From Biomphalaria glabrata (taxonomy: Eukaryota; Mollusca; Gastropoda; Planorbidae), in the NCBI RefSeq assembly GCF_947242115.1, contig NC_074716.1, forward strand, positions 11,446,365 through 11,510,364: a stretch of DNA of 64,000 nt, in the 5' to 3' direction. The notes beneath the pieces were generated by a model. The model made no database searches. It had not been told where the DNA came from and worked only from the letters and a program-made list of their open reading frames with translations. The position numbers were made by a program, and so were the translations under genes. This document shows positions 47,376 to 59,300 of this stretch, in pieces; positions within the stretch are counted from its first letter, which is position 1; each line of letters starts with the position of its first letter.

Positions 47376-50300
47376 TTAACAATGAGCTAGTGAACACCTA
47401 AGACTTATAATCTGGAATGGCAGGACATCAAATGAGAATTGACAGCCACTGTCCAGGTTCTGGAATGCAATGACCACTTCCCTGTCTATATCCTGTAGTG
47501 AGTCCTCCAGCCCGTTGCAAGCATGCACTTCATGGAGGTCAATAGGTGAGGTTATCTTAACTTGGGTACTACCACCGTAAGCTTCATGAAGACGTAGGAT
47601 AACAGTGGAACTACAGTCTTCAGCCTGTGTACAAGAACATAAATGAATTTACTTGTAGCCAGAACAAACATAAAGGACTAATAAGGAATACTAAAATAAA
47701 AATATAAGAATTCCAAGTTTAAACCCTTGAAAATAGGGGGGGAAAAAAAAACAACCTTGGTTTAAATGTGTCTGTGTGTGTTAAGGTATGATTGAAGTGT
47801 GATGCTATTTAAAAAGTCTGTAAAGTCTGAGCATCGGTATTAGGGGAAATAAAACATTATTAATAGAACATTGAAAGAATTCCTTGGGCCACAGACATCA
47901 TTTGAGTGAACACTGTAGATCTACCTACTCCCTTAAATAAAGATACAAGTGAGTAGGCCAAAACAAAAAAAGTACAAGGTCTATGTTCAGTGAGGCTGAT
48001 GCTGCAGAAACAACATAGACCCTAACAATGAAGATGTTTCTAATGGATTCTTATCAAATAAAGTGTCTTTGATAGATGTAACATAATAAAACTCCCTAAT
48101 TTCAAACTTAAGATAAATTATGGCTAATTCTGAAAAGTGCTAAAAGAAAGATAACCTTTCTCAACAAGAACTATAACTAAAACAGTAAGAAAGTACAAAA
48201 TTAACTACTTGATATATACAACCTAAATATCTTTAAAATTAAATTATAGCTTTTATATAACGCTACTTTCATGCTTATAGCATACTCAGAGCACTATGTT
48301 TTGATTTCGTTTGTGGACCAGAAGGCGGTATCTGGGAGAAGGTGTTTCCATGCTGCATTTCGGCACAACTCTGCTCGAGTCGAGTGTTGAACGTCGAGCC
48401 CCCTTCATAGGTAGCCAAGCCAAGTTCAAGCGTACTTAGCCCCTCGACCACGCGTCCCATCAAGATCTTGGCTCGCCAAGCAGAATTCACCTTTTTCTTT
48501 GATAAATGGGATGTTATGTTTATGGCCTCTTTCAGTTGTAAGATGACTAAGGCTCATGGAGAACCAAGATGAGAGTTTAGGCTTTGGCTATAGTTGAAGC
48601 ATCCCTCACACTACACAGCAGTTTAGAAGGAAATTAGCTGATAAAATCTGAGGACATCAGCATTGCAGGGTCTGCTAGAGTGTAGCTCTCTGGCACGGTC
48701 ATATGTGACCAGAATGAAATAAAATCCAGTATACTGTAACTGAAATCATAATATAATTAAAAAATTATAAACTCACGATTTTGATGGCTTGAATTACGAC
48801 TTGCTTGGTATCTAATGTAAACAATCCCTGACTAACAATATTGCTAAGCTGTGCGGATGGAGCACTGATAAGTTGTAAAGGACAGTTGAAACTTATGGCA
48901 TTTTGAATCACGTCTGCTTCTTGGAAATTCCCTGGGAAATAAAAGAATGCATAAATAGTTATGTTAATAACTAATGTGAAATCGAAATACTTTTTAGGGT
49001 GCAGACGTTAATTTATTATTCAAACAGACTTGGTTCACTATTTTTTAAATTTTAATTTGACATCTAAGCCTTTACAGTAGAAATACATGACTGTATATTC
49101 TTTTCTGTTTACATTTAAGTTTTGTTTTATTCAATAAATTAGATACTAATGTTCATTTTATGTTCATTTTACATCTGTAGCACTACAAAAATGTCAAAAT
49201 TCAAATTATATAATTTGCTAATAAAAAATCTATTTAATTATTAATTTCTTTGAACAATCATCAAATTCATTTATAATTTTTCAAGATAGTTCAAAAGATT
49301 TAGAAATTTTATTTCATGGACATTTTTGGTAAAAACAAATGCCACACAAAAAAAATGAAGATGTCACCTCCTGGTATGTCATCTAATTGTTTCAAATCCT
49401 CAGTGAAACATAATTTTAGTAAAAAAAAAATATTGAAATTGTATTTTTCACTTTAAAAATAAGCTTGCCAAATGGACTCTTTTAATTTTTTTGTGCGAAT
49501 TTTATTTAGTTTGAATAAGATACACTTGGGATGTCTTATAAATACAGTGTGGTCCAAAAAGTAGGTGATTAGTATGCGGAAAAATACCACTTTCAGACCT
49601 TGCGATTTACAGGGCAGATGAAATCATCTGTTTCTGTGGCCAACGGTTAATGAGCAGGTGTCACGTGGCCAGCACAACGACCAACCACATTTACTTTCCC
49701 CAACTAATGTCAGGTACCCATTAGCTGGGTGGACTCAGAGGTGCCCAAAGATCCTTAAATCAAAATACCAGTCTTCATCAGGATTTGAACCCAGGACCTC
49801 AGTTCGGAGGCTAAGCGCTTTTACCACTCAGCCACTGCACCCCCTGGAATAAGATTATGCATCAGTAATTTTTTTTTAAATTCTCCTTATTTCAACTTTG
49901 TTATTAGCGCTATATTATTGCCAAAATACTGTCCACCTAATTTTGCACCACCCTTTAAATTAAAAGAACTATATCCGCTACTGTGCTCTTGAACATTGAT
50001 AAGTTGAAGAAGCTGAAGATGGAGGTCACAGTTAATCAAATCAAATCTTGTATGGTATTTATGTACCTGCATACCTATACTACAAAAGCAGAGATTAAGT
50101 TAATTTAGTGTGTGAGTTACTTACCCCAGTGTGGCATGAGTGCATAAGAAAATGTGTGCACTCCCATGTCTGCCTTTGGATCTGGCGATTTTGGAGATCT
50201 AAGTCTGGAATGTAATACCAATGTAGGCAACTAATGACATAATCTTCATGATTTATATTCATGACATAACAGAATGATGCCTTTGTAAGCCATTCATCTT

Positions 50301-53300
50301 AAGTAACAAAGTTAAACACATCTGTTTAAGCAAGTCAGAAATTCTAATAGTATTTTCCTTCTACTTTCACTAAGATATAACAAATTTTCTTTTTTAATTG
50401 TTGATTAGTTTCAAAGATATGGTACATAGAATTTCATATAATCTTGAATATTGACAATTTTTTATTTCCACTTTTCTCAGCAGCTATTGCCAGGACCTAA
50501 CATTTCTTGTTTATATTTACTATTTAATTTTAGATTTAAAAAAAATATTTTCCTGACTTAAAAATAAGAAGCACTTTCTGAACCCCCTTTTACTATTTGG
50601 AACCACTATGAAAGCAAGGTAATAAGACTCATCATCATCATCATCATTCCTTTGAGTTCCTCGTGGAACATAGGGCCTCGACATAAACACGCCACTCTCC
50701 ACTGTCTCTTGCTAGCTTTTTGATGGTGTCCCAGCTCTTCCCGGTCTTCTCTGCTTCTTCAAGTACACTGCGTCGCCATGTTCTTTTTGGTCTTCCTCTG
50801 CGTCTTGTTCCCTGGGGGTTCCACTCTATGGCCTGCCTAGCTCTGTTGCTGGTATCTTTTCTAAGGGTGTGACCAATCCATCTCCACTTCCTCTCTAAGA
50901 TCTGCACTTCTATATTTTTCTGTCCACTCATCTCCCACAGTTTGGTGTTTTCTACTTTGTCATACCAGTGTATTTTTAGGATATTTCTCAGGCATCTGTT
51001 GATGAAGGTCTGTATTTTTTTTGTTATGGCTTCAGTTGTTCTCCATGTTTCAGAACCATACAGCAGGACAGCCTTGACATTAGAATTAAAGATTCTTAGT
51101 TTAGTCTTGTTTGAGATGTAAGGAGATTTCCAGGTTGGTTTTAGCTGTGTAAATGTCTGACGTGCTAGATTTATACGGCGTTTAATGTCTTCATCTGTTC
51201 CACCTGATATACTGACTACACTCCCAAGGTATATAAAATTTTCTACTTGGTCTATTGTCTGAGAATCCAATACTATGTCTCCACTTTGTTTATTGTTTAC
51301 TTTAAGTACTTTAGTTTTTTGGTGGTTTATTTTGAGGCCTACTCTTTTTCCTACTTCGCTTAAAGCTGTGACCTTTTCTTGCATATCCTGTAGTCTGTGT
51401 GATAATAGGGCTATGTCATCAGCGAATTCCAGATCTTCCAGCTTTTGTCTGAGAGTCCATTGGATTCCTTTCCCTGCGTTAGAGTAGGCTTCTTTTGTGA
51501 CCCAATCCAGTACTAGAAGGAACAGGAGTGGTGAAAGAAGACATCCCTGTTTGACTCCTGTTGTGACTGGAAATTCCTCTGACAGCTTGCCACAGTGGGT
51601 TACTTGGCAGGTGAAACCATCATAAAGGTTCTTGATTATGGTTATTATTTTATTGGGGATCCCATAATGTCTCATTACAGTCCAGATAGATTCTCTGTCG
51701 ACACTATCAAAAGCTTTTTCAAAGTCAACAAAAGTTGCATAGAGAGGAGATTGCCATTCGACACATTGTTCTACAATTATCCTGAGTGTAGCTATTTGGT
51801 CAGCACAAGATCTCCCTTTTCTGAATCCGGCCTGTTCTTCCCTTAGGTGTTCATCACATGCTCCCTTTATTCTGTTTAGTAGGATTCTGCTAAAAATCTT
51901 GCTTGGTACTGACAGCAAAGTGATGCCTCGCCATTTCTCACATTGTGATAGATCTCCACACTTTGGTATTTTAATTAGCAAGCCCTTTTTCCACTCACCC
52001 GGAGGTGTTTCTGTTAACCAAATTTTGTTGAGTAGTTTGTGCATTTGGTCAACTATTTCACTTCCTCCTTCTTTTAGGACTTCGGGTGGTATGTTGTCAA
52101 TTCCAGCTGCTTTACCTGTCTTCATTTGTTTGAGTGCATTCCTTATTTCTTCTTTTGTTATTTCTTCCATGTTTATGTCTAGTGTTGGTCCTGCATTTAG
52201 ATCTGGTGGATTTCGTGGTTTAGGTCTATTGAGCACTTCTTGAAAATATTCTTTCCATCTTTCAAGTTGTTCATTTATTGAAGAAAGTAGTTTTCCGTAT
52301 TTGTTTCGGACTGGAACATTGCAATTATCCTTTTTGGTACTGAGAAGTTTGGTGATTTTGTATAGTTGTTTTATATCTCCTTTACCTGCTGCTTCTTCTG
52401 CCTGTTCTGCCAGATTATTGTAAAATGATCGTTTGTCTTGTCTAAGCATTTTGGTGACTTTCTGTGAAACTGCTTGGTAGTCTTGTTTTGATTGTTGCTT
52501 GTGGTTTCTTGTTTTTGCTAGGTTAACTGCCTGTTTAGCGCATTTCCTTTCTTCGATTAATTTCCATGTCTCGTCACTAATCCACTGTTTTTTCTTCTTA
52601 GGGTTAAGGCTTAGTACTTCATTGCTTGTTTCAGCAATAATTTCTTTGAAATTTTGCCAAGATTTATCGACGCTTTGTTTGGCCTCATCTAGTTGTAGCA
52701 CAGCAAATCTATTTTGAAGGGATAGTTGGAATTCCTTTTTAATCTGTGTGTTGTTGAGCTTGTCTAGGTCAAATCTTTTCCTTTTGTTTCTTTCTGTTTT
52801 ATTGCTGGCCAGCGTCACCTGATGCACATACCTTGCCGTGGTGTGACAGCTTGAGTGCCTCAATGACCCTCAGAGCTATACCGGCGGGAGCTCATCACTC
52901 CTGGCAGGTACTACCAAGCGGACAGGTCTGTTAGGAAAGAGGCCAGACAAAAGGTGCATCCCCCTCCCCGGGACACAGGGGTTGTGCGATAGGCTAACAA
53001 CCTGTCCATGAAAAAAAAAAGTGTTATAGAAACCAGAACAAAAGCACAAACACTAAACATTGTCAGAGGCGAAAGTAGAGCTCCACAAAGGAGACTTATG
53101 AAGCTATGCAGGGAAAGTCGAACGAATCCTGTGAGGCCGACCACTCTACTTAAACCAATGAAAAAGAAACACTTCCTTATTCAGAAGGCAGCATTTAACT
53201 TGGGAACATGGAATGTCCGCACTTTACTAGAACCAGGTAGATGTGCACAAACTGCCAAGGAAATGGCCAACTACAAACTACAGATCCTGGGAATGAGTGA

Positions 53301-56300
53301 AGTTCGATGGAACACATTTGGTGAAACAAGACTGCAATCAGGAGAAACCCTTCTCTTCTCTGGAAAGGAAAAAGAAGATGACTTACATGAAAATGGTGTA
53401 GCACTACTACTAAACAAGGAAGCTTTCAAAAGTCTTTTAGAATGGGAACCAGTTTCAGAACGAATAATTAGAGCCAAATTTTTGTCTAAGTTCAAAAATG
53501 TTCACATCATTATGTGCTATGCTCCCACCAACCTTGCAAGTGATACTGACAAAAATACATTCTATGACCAACTGCAAAGTATAGTTGACAAAATACCTAC
53601 AAGAGATGTTTTGATCGTCATGGGAGACTTGAATGCCAAAGTGGGAAGTGACAACAGAGAGAGAGAGAAAAGTATGGGCACCCATGGACTTGGCACCATA
53701 AATGAAAATGGAGAAATGTTTGCAGACTTCTGCACATTTAATGAATTAGTGATAGGAGGCAGCATTTTCCCCCACAAAAAATGCCACAAAGTGACATGGG
53801 TTTCACCAGACAATAAAACAGAGAATCAAATCGACCACATTACCATACGGCGGAACTGGAGAAGCACATTACTAGATGTACGAAACAGGAGAGGAGCAGA
53901 TATTGGCTCAGACCACCACCTAGTTGTTGCCAAACTAAAAAAGGTAATAAGACTAAACCTGATTAAAAGATTCAATATTCTGTATGACTTTTAAAATTTC
54001 AAGGACTTACAATGTGATGGTAAAATATAAATAGTTGACTGTTGCTAGAAAGAAAAGATTCAACTTACAGAGATAACCTAATGATGCCATCTATCACTGA
54101 ATGACCATACTTGCAGTTGTTTAGAATACTAACACCAAGGCCATACTCTGACAAGTCTACCCACTTGTGACCACAAACCTGTACAACAGATAACATTGAA
54201 ATGTTTAAGCCATTGTAGTCATTTTTTAAACAATTATATCATTCAATTTTAATTAATTTTATTAATAAGATTTATTTCACTGAACACAATTTCAAAACAT
54301 AAGATCACAACTAATAATTGTGTGTGTGCTTTAACTCTTTCTCTCCGTAATTATTTACCATATTCTGGTGGAATCAACGCTGGTATCGTCAGTTAGGAGA
54401 TAAAGAGTTAAGAAACCTAAATCTTCTAACACTGACATGTGGCAATGTCTTCTAAATATGAACAATCGTTTAAAGTATTTATTCCTTATGTATCAAATGA
54501 GTCACCTCAAACTTTGCAGAGTCCCAGGAAGTATTGTAATGGTTTGGACGCTTCAGGTGCCCACTCTGAATGTCAAACGTTGCCTCATTTGCATGAATTG
54601 TTGTTGGGAATTCAACTTTAAGAAACTTGCGATTCTCATGCCAGGTGACCTACACAAACATTTGAATAAAAAGTTAAGGAATGGATGAAATCTAGAAAGT
54701 GTTTGTTTTGACACAGCTGCTCTAGATATCATAATAGACATTGCTTGCATTAGCGATGTTATTATCAGTTGGCATTCAACTTTGTCTAGGTTTAAACAAA
54801 TTGCAAACATTTTCACTAATGCTCTAGCAATAAGAATAAAGGTTTGTGCTCACTTACCTCTGTGTTAAACACCAAGTAGGGAGTATCAGCATCCAGGACT
54901 ATTTCTTGTCTCAGATAACTTTGGTCACTTATCTTTAGACTGGTCTAAAATGTTTAAAAATAACTTTGGTCATGTATCTTTAGACTGGTCAAAAATGAGA
55001 AAAGATTGGACATGATCATTTCTAAGAAATTTTTACATAAATATTCATGTTGCAATGTTCATGTAATATAACAAAAAAAAATCATACAAACTGGTGACAT
55101 TGACATGTAATGACACTAACCTCTAAAGAAATCCTGAGTGAACTGGAATGTTCACCTTTAATAACCCTCTGAATAGGAGTCAATAAGGGTTTTCTGAGAA
55201 GGAAAAACAAATATTTTGTCAGATTGATTTGGAATAGGGTTTTAAAAATGCTATCAATTTGAAATAGGCAATCTAGATAAATAAAGTTTAACTCTTTTAT
55301 ATCTGTTATTTAAAGATTCGGACATTTCAAGCCAAAACCTTCTGAATGACCATAGGAGATAATGGCACTGAAGACGACAGGAGATAATGGCACTGAAGAT
55401 GACAGGAGATAATGGCACTGAAGATGACCGGAGATAATGGCACTGAAGATGACAGGAGATAATACTGAAGACAACAGGAGATAAATGGCACTGAAGATGA
55501 CAGATGACAGGAGATAATGGCAGATAGAGTACAAACTTGGGGCCATCATGACGACAGTCCACAGCACATACCACATGTCCAGACAGCTAACTATTAGTTA
55601 TGTCTCCCTTTTAAGTTGATTGTAACATGTTGGGGGCGGGGGAGTATATCGAGAACATTTTTTTGTTAGTGATGTTCTTAAAGTATGTCTGACCACCAAA
55701 AAATGATTATGACACCCAACAACTTTCCTACACATTAATAGATTAAGTAGATGTGTAACTACTGAAGAGCAGGTTAAATAGCCTTGCATGTGTCACTTTG
55801 ATAGAATATGTGAAATTCATTTCAATGTAACAGTAGTACTAACATCATTTCATCTCATTATAAGGTGAGCTTCACCAGATTGTAAACATAGCTTAAGACA
55901 TTGTGGAAAGCTGACTGCCTTTAACCAATGCTTCTGTTAGCTAATCATTATAGCTACTTTTTTTTAAGGAAACCTCAGCATTTGTGCTACCATCTATAGC
56001 TATATGTGTAAACAACAGTCAGGTTTATTTCGTATGCTTTAATTTGACAATCTCACCTTATAATAATGTTCAAGATACAATTAGTTTTAATATGAGTATG
56101 CAAAATTTGAATATGTTTTTAAAATGTCTTAAAAAAGTTTGTAATATTAAAAGAAGCAAGTAAGGCTATGGCAGTTTTACACTAAAAATATTTAGGATAA
56201 AAAAAAAACAACATTTATTTTTCTTCCTTAGCTAATTATGTAAAAACATGTAAATTGTTTTTAAACAAACAACCAAATGATTCAATAACCAGTGCAACCC

Positions 56301-59300
56301 TATTTCACTTTGTATATAAAGTAAAAGGAAAGTTCCCATTTCAGACCTATAGGGCACATGATGTTACAATCATCTGTTTCTTTGGCCAACGGTTATCTAG
56401 CAGGGCATCATATAGCCATCACAACGATCAACTGCCTTTACTTTCCCCAACTAAAATAAAGTCAAATACTCATTAGACTTGTCTGGACTCAGGGGGCGCC
56501 CTAAAAATCCCGAAAATCAAAATCCCAGTATTCACAAAGATTCGAACCTGAGACACAAGGTTTGGAAGCCAAGCACTTAACCAATTAGCCAATAAAAAGC
56601 CTTGTTCTACTTGTAAATATAGATGACTTGTCTGATTAGTATGTGCTTCAGACGAGATCTCAATGGACTTAAATTAAATAAAACTCTGTTGCTATCCCCT
56701 GCAGTCCTGCAATGATCTTCATTTCTGAAATAACATCTGAAACTTTATAAGTCTAATCACCAGTCAATAAAAGTCAAATCTACTTTTCTATTTTTTTCAT
56801 TTTTATTTTGAAAGCCAAAATGAAGCTCAACCATTTCTTGATCCTTTACTAAACCTCACATTGTTACATTCATGTCTCCAATTCAATGAGACTAACCTGG
56901 TTTCTAAATGATAGTCCATCACATCCCATGCATCCCAGTAGAGAGGCACATCATCATACAGTAGGAACTGATTGGCTGGGTGCTGATGGTCAATAGTTTC
57001 TTTAGACCACCTGATGAGGCAAAACATTTTATTTTTAGACCAACAATAGCCAAACAGTTTTGCACAAGGTTTTATCAAATGGGAACCATTAAAGAATGAT
57101 TTACCTGCCAGTCTGTTTATTGTAACAAGTTAATGAGGTAACACGACCCAACGGGTCAATGACAGCCTTAACATATTCATTGCTCAAAATGTAATGGTCA
57201 TCCTGGAGATACAAGAAAATATGCATTTAATATGTTTGTAAAAGAAATGGAATAATTGTGCAAAGCTTCGACTTGATATGAGAACAGGAAGTGGGAGAAA
57301 TAATGTGTAAAAGATTTAAACCACCACACAGACAGATAGACAGACTGAGTTGATATAAGCCAAATAAAAAAAACACAACATCTCAATCAATATTGGATTA
57401 CTTGCTTTGCTTTAATTTATCATAATCTCAATGCATTAATGCCTGAAAATAAAATAATACCAACTATAAACAATGATGGAAAGTCATCCCCTGCCAGCCA
57501 GCAGGAAGTTTTTTGTACATTATAAACTTCAATTGTCAAGTCAATAAAACACTTACCTGACAAGATGAGAATGTATCAATGTATAGAGAGATAATACATT
57601 AACACTAAAACCACATAACTCTTACCTCTTTCAGTAGTTGGAGCTTATTGTCTCCCTTAATCTCATCTTTAACAATACATTGACTTAATGGCAAAACACA
57701 CAAGCCAGGGATTGAAACTTGCACTACATAGAAGAAAGAATAGTCTCAACTTTAAACAAAAAATGTACATATCTAAATTTTTAATGCCAATTTTAATGTT
57801 TGTCATAAGACTTTTTGTTATTTTCAAGAGTTATATTTAATTTAAAAGAAGTTGAACTCATTAAATTGTTACCAGTATGGCACATAATTCAATCTGTAAT
57901 GTTAATCATTAATCATACCAATAAGTGAAAAAGTAATTTAAAGTTAACAGGAATACCTACACAAAGAAGTAGAGGCTAGGCCTAAAAAAGTATTATCATA
58001 TCAGGGAAGAGAAAGAGATAGTTTAACAATAACAATTAATATGTATAGCAAATGTTCTTATACTTGGAAAAAAAGTGTTGCATAAATTGAATTCATTGTC
58101 TTATGGGATTTTTAATATCTTCGATAATTTAATTTTAAGCATTATTAAAAAAAAGTAGGCATAGTTAAATATTAGATTTCTCCAACTTATTTATCATTCA
58201 CAGGGCAAAGGTCACAGTATTAAAATTTGGAATCAAAAGTTGAAAGAAAGTGAAAGCATTACCAAGTTGAACCCCATCTGCATAAATGTCTATACTGTTG
58301 GCTGAGACTCTCCTCTTCTTCATTATAGGAGAGGTCAGTTTGGCTGGAGGTATATTCATCACTTCCTGCCTGGAGTAAGCTTGGGTGTTGACAACATAGA
58401 CTTCAACTTGATTTCCAGTTTGAGAATCGTCCTGATGTACAAGAGATCAACATGAAGTGAAAATAATATTCAAGGATAACTCAAGTTGTATTCTCTTTGT
58501 TTTCGTATCACTAGTTACCTCAATGACAAGCCCACAGTAATCAGTATAAAAACAAGAAAAGACTTTCCTTGTTTTGAAGCTATGAACAAATTTATAAGCT
58601 ACAAACTATTGCTGTATGAAAAAGAGCCCTACCTATACACATACTGATAGATTATGGGAGGCAGGCTGATTAAGCAACTTGAAAACTCACAAAGATTTGA
58701 TATTCTGTTTTTGGTTGTCAAATACAAGCCAAAGCAAATAAAATAATGTCAGTTAAAGGTCATATTACCGGTACATCAAATTATCTGAACTTTTGACTTG
58801 TAGAATAAAAGTTTTATTGATTGATACTGTAAGAAAGATATTTTTTAATGATTTTATATTTTATCATATTTTTTTAAAAATATTAAAACAAACTTTAAAA
58901 AATGGACCAATTCAATTTGTTTGATTTACATACAGAATTGAAGTTTATTACATCCTAGCCCAAACCTCCCACAAGACGTCCTGGGATGTCAGCAGGCAGG
59001 GTTTGTACTCAGGACTTTGACAGTGCATACCATATAACTAGGCAGTGATCCAAACATTGGAAATATGAGAACTAAATTTGATGGTCTACGGTGATGGTGA
59101 TTGCTAGGTCAGGTAATAAAATGAAAATCTCACCAGTTGTTATCTCAATCCTGACAATATTTAGTTTTGGTTAATAATAAATTAAAAAAAATGAACCAAA
59201 AAAAAGTGGTATCAATTACTTTTACATTTGACTTTATGCAGGCTTTCAAGGCCTTCTTCATAAGACTGGTTGATGTCTTCTCTATGTCTGATAGAAAACA

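Larger units (their letters stand above)
50630..53940 (-). mobile_element. Near full-length RTE-like LINE with inverted 5' segment
   Basis: A 3.3-kb APE-type non-LTR retrotransposon on the - strand. Reading from its 3' end: an (ATG)n tail (50630-50648), the RT coding part on the - strand up to about 52810, then the 5' UTR and endonuclease part on the + strand from about 52811 to 53940. A perfect 14-bp duplication AAGGTAATAAGACT flanks the whole block, so both halves arrived in one event. The endonuclease ends KLKK at 53940 and the RT frame resumes [10 protein letters not shown] at about 52811, so almost nothing was lost at the break. Both parts are open, so the copy is young. Clade by eye: RTE-like (size, ATG tail, single ORF order EN-RT, FADD motif). 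It fills most of a MAN2C1 intron. Confidence 0.92.

Noticed and set aside
48275-48490. 71-codon - strand frame in a GC-rich island
   Set aside because: Sits inside MAN2C1 between well-defined exons and looks like part of a dispersed repeat; phase and family do not fit an extra exon.
52812-52863. N-terminal extension of the RT frame
   Set aside because: These codons are the antisense of the inverted 5' UTR, not native LINE coding sequence.
50616-53954. Two independent LINE insertions head to head
   Set aside because: One shared 14-bp duplication outside both parts, only one tail, and a protein break that complements exactly make a single inverted insertion the simpler reading.
53941-53994. 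C-terminal end of the endonuclease frame after KLKK
   Set aside because: It is read from the target duplication and intron DNA beyond the element.
54437-54688. 83-codon + strand frame
   Set aside because: It is the shadow of the MAN2C1 exon at 54506-54649 on the other strand.
55254-55576. Antisense frames of 88-106 codons
   Set aside because: They lie on the 25-bp intronic array of MAN2C1 and have only array-derived composition.
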